DNA of 64,000 bases from Taxillus chinensis (Eukaryota; Streptophyta; Magnoliopsida; Santalales; Loranthaceae). The stretch covers positions 248,001 to 312,000 of the forward strand of contig JAKCVP010000413.1 of assembly GCA_023512835.1 (NCBI GenBank), given 5' to 3'. The position numbers and the translations under genes were made by a program. Below, in pieces: positions 56,694 to 64,000 of the stretch (position 1 is the first letter of the stretch; every line of letters starts with the position of its first letter). Under the pieces are notes generated by a model that did no database searches, had not been told where the DNA came from, and saw nothing but the letters and a program-made list of their open reading frames with translations.

Positions 56694-59170
56694 GATGTCC
56701 AGACTTTGTTGGAATACTAAACACGTTGGATCTGTTATCGATTGGGAAGTGCTGAAATTTGGTAGAACAGCTTCGTGAGGCGTATATATACCTTGCAGAG
56801 GACGTAGGCTCATCTTGACGGAAAAGGTCTCACTGGACCGGCTCCTGCGGAATGGCCAAGTTGTGGCAATTCGCCGATAAGGCAGGTTACTGTGGAGTGC
56901 CTGCAAGGATATCTGGTGCCGGAGCAGCTTTCCGAATCACAGCTGCACTGTCAGCCCACAGCGTCTCAAAGTAGGCAGTGCTTTGCTGAAAGCGTAGGCC
57001 AGTCGGCTTTCTGGGTGCAGAATTTCTTCCTCTTTTATGGTAGCCTGCTGGGCTACTATCAGGCTCCAAGATAGAGCTTGCCTTGGCCTTGAAGGCCTCC
57101 GAGTACGCTTATCACAGTAGCTTGGAGCGAGATTTCACTGTACAAAAGTCTTCTTGAACTCCCGTTAGCTCATGGATTGCTTTTGAGAGTACTCGAGGAT
57201 TAGTCTTGTGAGGTGAAGCTGGAGCGTGCAACATACGTATGGAGGTCTTATGAGCCGTACGACCGTTGAAGTCCAGCGATTGATAACGCGTTGGCTCTTC
57301 TCGTGGCAGAGCGAGCCTCTCATGGCCAATGTGTGTTGTTTTTCATAGAGTAGGCAGGGACGAGATTGCTTTCCTCTGCGGGTGAAGATAGTCAAGGAAG
57401 CAATCCGAGGAGCGAGCCCCAATTCAGCAGCGGCGGCTTAAGAGCTTCAGAGCTCGAGAAGGAGCAAAGTGACCAGAAGCGGTTGTTCCGAGCTGTGTTT
57501 CTAGGTCGACTCCGACCTTCGGTCGTGGGCAAATGGCTACACCCTGCCTGTGGACAGCTTGATTGTGTCGCAACAGCGCCTGGGCAACCCATTAAAGCCA
57601 CAGCGTACTTGCTAAATCGAGGACCAGAATCTTGACTGAGCTAGCATGCCGATGCTTTTCTGCGTGTCGAGCTCAAGTGCGAACTAGATGACTTAGCCGG
57701 GGCGTCCGCCGCGCTGGGTCAGAGTTGCAGGCCTGGTGACCCTTGTCCATCATTCGGCCCGGAAATCATGTGAAAGTCAACGCCAGTGACGGTCAATATC
57801 TTAGCAGTGGCAAAGCGAGCGCTAGATGAACTTGTCGCAATGAAGACCTTGCCGCTCCGCAGGCTAATGAGGTAGGTAAGGTAGATGGAAGCAGGTGGGG
57901 ATGGCCAAGGGTGTTTCGAGATGAACATCGATCTCACCCTCGAAAAGCCGTCGCAGTTTCCCCGTTCGCTGTCTTTCCACATTACACGGCTACCTCAACA
58001 TGGTCAGGGGTCTTGTGCAGGCAGCAGAGGAGTGGATCTAGCAAGCCTCGACGGACGGGATGTACTGTATCGCACAGACAAGAACGTTGAGTGCTCTTCT
58101 CAGCCGCGCGGATCAGTAGGCTTCAAAGGATCACTATACTTCTGACTAAGCCCTCTGTGTATGCTCTGCCTCTGGACATGTCGACTTGACTTCAAAGATG
58201 TTCAGGAGGCATCGGTACAAATGCTGATTATCTGCCGACGTGGCAATGGAGTGCCGCAGTCCGTCACGAGAGGATGTAATGTCTACCGCCCAATATTGAC
58301 AAGCCCCTCGCAATGATTGATTTCAAGAGTCGTCGAGGCAATGCACATGAGATCAGTGTCGGACGATGCGAGTCAAAGGCAGGATGGCACGGATGGATAC
58401 TGCACTGCTGCCCTTGCATTTACATCTCGGGGACCCTGCTCCGACTTGGAACTTAGTGTCTCAGGGCTGTTTGGTCTCGTCCGGAGAAGGTGGCTTGCAA
58501 AACACCAGACAACCAGTGACGCGAGCCCATTGAAGGATCTTGGATCAGGTCGGCTCTGTCATTGCCCAAGATGGCATAGTCGACGGTGTGTAGGCGGGCG
58601 TGGTAGGGCGAGTGCGCGCGCGCCGACGTGCCTGGGGTTCTCGTCGGGCGCATGACTCCTGCCTTGTTCGACACAGCTATGCTCACTGTCCTCGGGCAGG
58701 GTTGTGGCAGTCAAGGGCAAATGGACACGTACCATGGTCGCTACCGAATTCGCATCCGGTCTTCGCGAAGGTACGATCGGTCTCGCGTTTGTGGACGCAA
58801 GGTGCTGGTGGGTGGGGTTGTCTGGATAGCGCGGCGTCGCAGCCTCAGCTCAAGGCAATGCTGATCGACGCGGACAAGCCAGCGCCCTTTTGCGCACAGC
58901 ATCTCTTCCAATCAGCGCCAGCGCCTGAGCGACGCTTGGCCCTCGGCATATTTTATGCTGCCGCTGGGGCTTGACTTAAGGTGTGGAGTTAATGGCTACG
59001 GCAACAAGAGCAAGCCTGCCGTCGCCGGCCCGCCTGACTTTGTAATGGTGTACCCCTCCACTGGCTGCTGCAGTCGCAACGGCCATGCGGTAGAGCGTTG
59101 GTCGGTAGTAGCGTAGTTGACGACGACTTGCAAATCCGGAAACTCCTGGCCGGTGGAAGGTGGGGACCTG
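56694..59170. other. Gene-poor stretch
   Basis: About 2.5 kb between the divergent secreted-protein gene (-) and the P450 gene (+). Frames under 125 codons occur on both strands, without splice or family support. I see no transposon signature. Confidence 0.5.
56783..56790 (-). promoter_or_regulatory. TATA box of the 56693 secreted-protein gene
   Basis: TATATATA (palindromic) lies 90 bases before the ATG at 56693 on the minus strand. Confidence 0.6.
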
Positions 59171-59178
59171 TATATAAA
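59171..59178 (+). promoter_or_regulatory. TATA box of the P450 gene
   Basis: TATATAAA lies 99 bases before the ATG at 59270 and is followed by a C-rich leader. Confidence 0.7.
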
Positions 59179-59269
59179 CCCTCCTGATGCACCTCAGCCC
59201 TTCTGTTGCCATGATTGTGCACTGCCTGTAGACTCCCCCTGTGCTCGCCCCCCTCTTTCCACAGCAATC

Positions 59270-60859
59270 ATGGGCGTTCTCAACCTCATCGTCCTGAACT
59301 TGCCTATCGTGCTGGCCACGATCGCCCTTGGCTTTCTCATTCCATACATCAACAACCAGCGGAAACGCGCCGCCTTCCCTCTGCTGAACAAGTCCAGGAC
59401 CGAGTATATCAAGAATGCCAAGAAGTTGCTTGAGCGTGGCATGGCCGAGGTCGGTTTTTGTCTTATCTCTCCCCCAGTACGTACTTCTAGCTAATCTCCT
59501 TCATTCTAGGTCGACGGCCCTTTTCGTCTGCAGACTGACGAGGACATCAACCTATTTCTGCCGCCAAGCTATGCCGAGTACATCAAAAATGAGAAGCGTC
59601 TCAGCTTTCCGGAGGCCACTGCCAGGAGTTTTCCTGCTGTCAAAGGCTTCGAGCCTTTTGGCGACAGCACGAGAAGACGTGTCGCCGTCGATGTCGTTCA
59701 GAAGAAGATTACCAACAATATCGGTGTTTTGACTCCCGTCATCTCCGCTGAAATGACCGCCGCTCTCCAGGACCAGTGGACTGACAACAAGGAATGGCAC
59801 CAGATCGATCTTCGCCAAACAATCTTGAAGATGGTCGCTCGTTTATCCAGTCAGGTCTTTGTAGGTCCTCGCCTGGCCCATGACGAGAACTGGCTGAGGC
59901 TCAGCATCGATTACACCGTCGACAGCTTCATGGCAGCAAAGGAGATCCGCAAATACCCTAAATGGACGCGCCCCATTGTGCACTGGTTTCTGCCCCGTTG
60001 CCAGAGTGTGCGCGCTTCCATGGCCGAGGCCCGCAGCATCCTAGCGCCTATTCTCAAGGAGCGCGAGAAGGAGCGCGCTTCCAACGGCGGCAAGGCTGAC
60101 CACTTCGATTCGATTGAATGGTTCCACGAACTAAAGACTGGACGCGGATTTGATCCCGTGGTTGCACAAGTTGGCTTGGCCCTGGCCGCTATTCACACCA
60201 CCACCGACTTGCTGTCAAAGTCTGTTCATCAGATTACTAGCCACCCGCAGGTGCTCAAAGACGTACGCCAGGAGATCAGCAGTGTCCTCCAGACTCATGG
60301 CTGGTCCAAGACCGGAATGTATCACATGAAGCTTTTGGACTCGATTGTCAAGGAGACGCAACGCATGGAGTCACTGGCGCTCGTCAGCATGGGCCGCTAT
60401 GCACTCGAGGATGTCATGTTGCCTAATGGTGTCTTGATTCCCAAAGGCATGCGCACGTCTGTCATTGCATCGGAGATGCGCGATGAGAGGATCCACAAAA
60501 ACGCCCACGAATTTGATGCTTACCGATTTTACAACATGCGACAGAATGGGCTGGAGAGCAAGGCGCAGCTAGTGTCTGTGACCAAGGAACATTTGGCTTT
60601 TGGCTACGGCATGCATGCCTGCCCAGGAAGTGAGTTTCATTAGGAGCCCGGGAGCGTCGAAATGGTGTGCTAACGTGTGCTATCAGGGTTCTTCGCTGCG
60701 CACGAAATCAAGATTGCGCTCGCGCACATTCTGATGAAGTACGACATAGAATACTATGGTGGTGACAAGAAGACGGGCGAGTCGTATGGGTTTGAGCAGC
60801 TCGCAGACTCGACTTCGAGGCTTCAAGTGCGTCGCCGTAGAGAGGAATCGGTCCTGTAG
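59270..60859 (+). CDS. Cytochrome P450 monooxygenase (490 aa)
   Basis: Exons: 59270..59449, 59510..60629 and 60687..60859. Intron 1 (60 bases) starts GTCGGT and ends TCTAG; intron 2 (57 bases) starts GTGAGT and ends ATCAG; phases 0 and 1. An N-terminal membrane anchor (LNLIVLNLPIVLATIALGFL) puts it in the ER. The I-helix reads ALAAIHTTTDLL, the K-helix ExxR is KETQRM, and the heme loop is FGYGMHACPGRFFAAHE with Cys431 as ligand; the last part of this loop is restored only by removing intron 2. The overall pattern resembles the ent-kaurene-oxidase-like P450 group often found in fungal secondary metabolism, but the substrate cannot be told, and no synthase or transferase lies next to it in this window. 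Confidence 0.92.
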
Positions 60860-61956
60860 ACGCTCAATAACGAATAATGAAATACCCTTATTAGACTACA
60901 TTCTGGAGTCTGCCTTATGACCGTCCATCCCCGTGGACATTGGCTTGGCCTGCGCGGAATATGGCTGGAACAATCTCAAGGAGAGATGAGAAATTGACAA
61001 CGGCGGACTGATGGCTGTAAGAAGGCAGAAGCAAGCCATCGACAAACATTCTCGACGACACCACAAGCAGAGAAGAGTCCGAGCACGAGGAGGCTTGGCG
61101 GCGTTGGCCAACGCCATGTCAGCCTCCATCTCTCTCGGACGAACTCATCCCACCAATCCTCTCCCACAAGCCATCCACGACATGGGCGGCATTTCCAGCG
61201 CAACCCCTCTTATCAACGCTGCGCAACGGCGGCCCACGGACTGTGCGACGGCAGCAAATTGCGGCCTGGTTGGCGATGCAGAAAACCGTTGCAAACTTCC
61301 CGGCGAGGCAGCGTGCGTCGCCCTCTTCATCGCATGATGCTCATTTGTTTTTGCCCGATTTCATCGAAAGACGTCTGGACGCTTCGGAGCCTCGGGGCCA
61401 GCGCGACATGTGAGAATTGACACCTGTGTTCAGGAACAGGGATTCCTGGATACTTCGCTGTCCTCTCACTCAACGCATGTGCCCGCGTCAACATCCGTGA
61501 CAATCCGCGCGCTCAATCCGTCCATGCCTCCGCGGCTGCTGCTTCGTAGACGCCGGCAGTAGTCGATCGCTCTGAAGATCAGCAAGGCCATTCTACGCCG
61601 TCAGCCTGAAACGGATACGCGACTGCTGCTAGCAAGTGACTGGCGTAAGCTCAACGTCTTCCGCCGCAAAGAAACGCCTGGTCCCTCCCCGAACTCTTGC
61701 TTGTCATCCTGCTTGTAACATCTCACAAGCACTCTGACCGACCCGTCGTCCCTTGCACTATCACCTTGCTCCTCCCACACTCGCTTGCTCAATCTTTCGC
61801 ACTGCTCCTTTCTGGACTCGTTCGCATACCCCACCCCGACGACCTTGGGTTGCCATTCACTCACTGATCTCTACGACATACCCACCTTACACGGACCCAG
61901 AATCGCGCCCTGAAAATAACACCCTGTTACCAATGTCATAGTCAAGAGGAGCCGTA
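60860..61956. other. Intergenic, no gene seen
   Basis: P450 3' flank and upstream region of the poly-Q membrane protein gene. No supported feature. Confidence 0.45.
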
Positions 61957-63912
61957 ATGAGCAGCGTCTCGTTGCCCTACACCACCCTAGACGGAAGGAT
62001 CGAGACCCTCGAACCAGTCCCTGTAAGCCAATGGCTACGCCGCATAGACGCGCTCGCAAGCATTTCTGACATGAGTTTCGGCTTTAGTGGTACTGGCGTT
62101 TATTCTCACATCTGTCAACATGGCTCATACTGGGAGGGTAAGTGCATTGGCGGAGCATGTCCCTAGAAGAACGATCGTCTGACATGCAATGGATCCAGAT
62201 ACCTCGCATTTCCCTACCTCACCACCACCGCTGTCGTCAATGCTGATGGCTCGACCACAGCACCTCCCATTGTCTCCACGACCGCGCTCATCATTGTCGT
62301 AACTTCATTCATCACCGCTGGCAACGCGCTGACTCCCCTCTTAATCTTTGCGACCCCACATAATCGTGACTTTCACCTTCACTCAGTCTTCCTGCCAGCG
62401 TTTTCAGCCACGTTGCTGGGCACACTATCACACGTCCTTGTGGCTAGCTTGACGCCCTACCATAGCATAAGTCTGCTTGCTGGTGTGGTCGGCACCTGCC
62501 TGGGCGTTATATCCTCAACCCTATACTGTGCATTTGCGCTGTACGCGTCTGGAATCGTACACTCTCGCGTTGGCCGTCCAGATCCCTACGGTCGTCGCGT
62601 CCTACCGAGAAACTCTTTCGCCAGGAATTCGATTACCAAGACAAAAGGAGCAAGCACCGACCGGAACGCTTCCTACTCCTCCTCAACTGTCCTTCTTGCG
62701 CCTTATGCATCGCAGGGTCAAGGCTTGCGACACCAGTCCTCGTCTGCATCCGGTGGCTCTTCCAATTCACGTGCCCATGCAAACCAGCAGACTCACTACG
62801 TCAATCCGTCGCAGAGCAACAATATCTCACATTTCCCTCCTGCACCATTCATACATCCGTTACAAAACTTCAACTGGCAACAGCAGCAGCAGCAGCAGCA
62901 GCAGTCAGTGAACCAGCGACATGGGCGACGAGGCTCAGGTATGTCATCGCATCAGACCCCGCTTGCTTCGCAAAGTCCCTTTGCGCAAGCCCCAGTCTCG
63001 ATAGTACCCCGTCCGAGAGAAGTTGGTACCGCAATGGTCGATATAGAAGATGATGAGATGACTCGGCAGCAAATGGCGGCACTACTTTCCCAGGGTCGTC
63101 GTGAGAACAATGTTTCTCAGGGTGCAACTTATCGGATCGACTTTCCGGGGGGTCCAAAGGGGGACGGCTACCAATCATCTGCAGACAACACACCACTGGA
63201 CTCGTGCGTGACGACTCCCGCCGCACATTATGGACTTGGGCCTATTCCCTGGAATCGTGGGATGAGGACGCTTGCAGAAAGTCCCATCGAAGGAGACGAA
63301 GGGATGGATCAGGTGTATGAGGTTGAGGGCGCCGGGCCGACGAGTTTGCTAGCGCACAACCTGGCATCCTCTGGAGCCGGCGACGACACAGGATCGAGTG
63401 GAGAAAAGACGGGTCTTCATGAGTCGGCGATCGTACACGCCCCTCGGGTCTCGAGCCCAACGCCCCCGCCTGCCGTTGCGATACCTTTGCCCCCAACAAG
63501 AGGACGTCGTCTGAACGCCATGAATGCCCTTGGCGCTGCTGTTCTTGGGGAAAGCAATAGCAACGAACGTCAACGTCAAATGTCGGAGAGCGAGGCTGAT
63601 CGGGCAGCGCGCGAGAAGCGGGAACGTAGAGAAGCTCGCCAACACCTCGAGGAGGAACAGCGCGACCGTGATCGTGAACAGCGCCGCGAAGAGGCGGAAC
63701 GCAAGCGTCGTAAGATGCAAGAGCAGGAACGAGAAGATGCAATGCTCGAAAGGCGGCAAGAGGGCGAAGAGCTAAGACGGCAGCGCGAGCTACTTAAGCA
63801 GGGCCGGAAGCCCACTTTTCAAGACTTCAGTCCTGTCAGGTTAGCAAGGCAGAAGAGCGCACACAGTGTCCGGAGTCGCTCCCAGGGGAGCGGCCGGGAC
63901 CAAGAACGGTAA
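61957..63912 (+). CDS. Four-helix membrane protein with poly-Q and coiled-coil tail (609 aa)
   Basis: Exons: 61957..62022, 62088..62137 and 62199..63912. Intron 1 (65 bases) starts GTAAGC, has a CTGAC branch site and ends TTTAG. Intron 2 (61 bases) starts GTAAGT and ends TCCAG. Phases 0 and 2. The short middle exon codes WYWRLFSHLSTWLILGG, which completes the first helix. Further helices are ALIIVVTSFITAGNALTPLL, FLPAFSATLLGTLSHVLVAS and GVVGTCLGVISSTLYCAFAL. The rest, from about residue 185, is a cytosolic tail: Ser-rich, a poly-Gln run, acidic and Pro-rich parts, then a long charged coiled coil (about 62 percent Arg/Glu) ending near RSRSQGSGRDQER. No family is recognised. Confidence 0.8.
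62877..62904 (+). repeat. CAG trinucleotide repeat coding poly-Gln
   Basis: About nine CAG/CAA codons in a row in the tail of the membrane protein. The length may vary among strains. Confidence 0.85.
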
Positions 63913-64000
63913 TGTGTGGCATGGATACGAAATTGACGAGGACATATTTACGACGGTAAAAGGATGCATAATGCGTACACCTATCCTGGCGTTTTTGGTG

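Overview
This window is nuclear DNA from a filamentous ascomycete (Pezizomycotina). The genes carry many short introns (about 50-130 bases) with GT..AG ends and CTGAC/CTAAC-type branch sites, and the protein set is typically fungal: a class II PKA catalytic subunit, a Rom2-type Rho GEF, DUF1770/Atg43-like, DUF3433 and GH55 proteins, and a fungal transcription-factor-like protein. The class may be Dothideomycetes, but that is a weak guess. I rebuilt exon structures by hand, checking splice consensus, phase and protein family. Bacterial features (operons, ribosome binding sites, CRISPR) do not apply.

Left part (1-29 kb), dense and mostly housekeeping: the start of a nucleoside-phosphorylase-like protein running off the left edge (-); a two-exon unknown protein (-); a DUF1770/Atg43-like protein (-); a transcription-factor-like protein (+); MON2 for Golgi/endosome traffic (-), divergent from the ubiquitin E2 variant MMS2 (+); a ten-exon PKA catalytic subunit (-); the V-ATPase proteolipid VMA3 with two micro-exons (-), divergent from the Rho1 GEF ROM2 (+); a three-exon unknown protein (-); a large single-exon unknown protein (+), convergent with the ribosome-biogenesis helicase DBP9 (-).

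Middle (29-34 kb), gene-poor: a certain 64-residue cysteine-rich secreted protein gene and a probable signal-peptide exon of another, both with a TATA box about 105 bases before the ATG. From 34 to 47 kb there follow a GT8 glycosyltransferase (-), a DUF1989 protein (-), the F1-ATPase assembly factor ATP12 (+), a multi-pass membrane protein (-), a secreted GH55 beta-1,3-glucanase (-) and a class I/II aminotransferase (-).

Right part (47-64 kb): a secreted protein of unknown function (+), a 1274-residue two-module DUF3433 membrane protein (+), a dienelactone hydrolase family protein (+), a second cysteine-rich secreted protein gene (-) in another gene-poor stretch, a cytochrome P450 (+) with a good TATA box, and a four-helix membrane protein with a poly-Q and coiled-coil tail (+).

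The most interesting material is the small secreted cysteine-rich genes, which I assembled from several short exons and which simple ORF scans miss; the 18- and 13-base micro-exons in VMA3; and the stop-free, multiple-of-three intron near the end of ROM2. I see no obvious biosynthetic cluster, transposon or novel multi-gene system.
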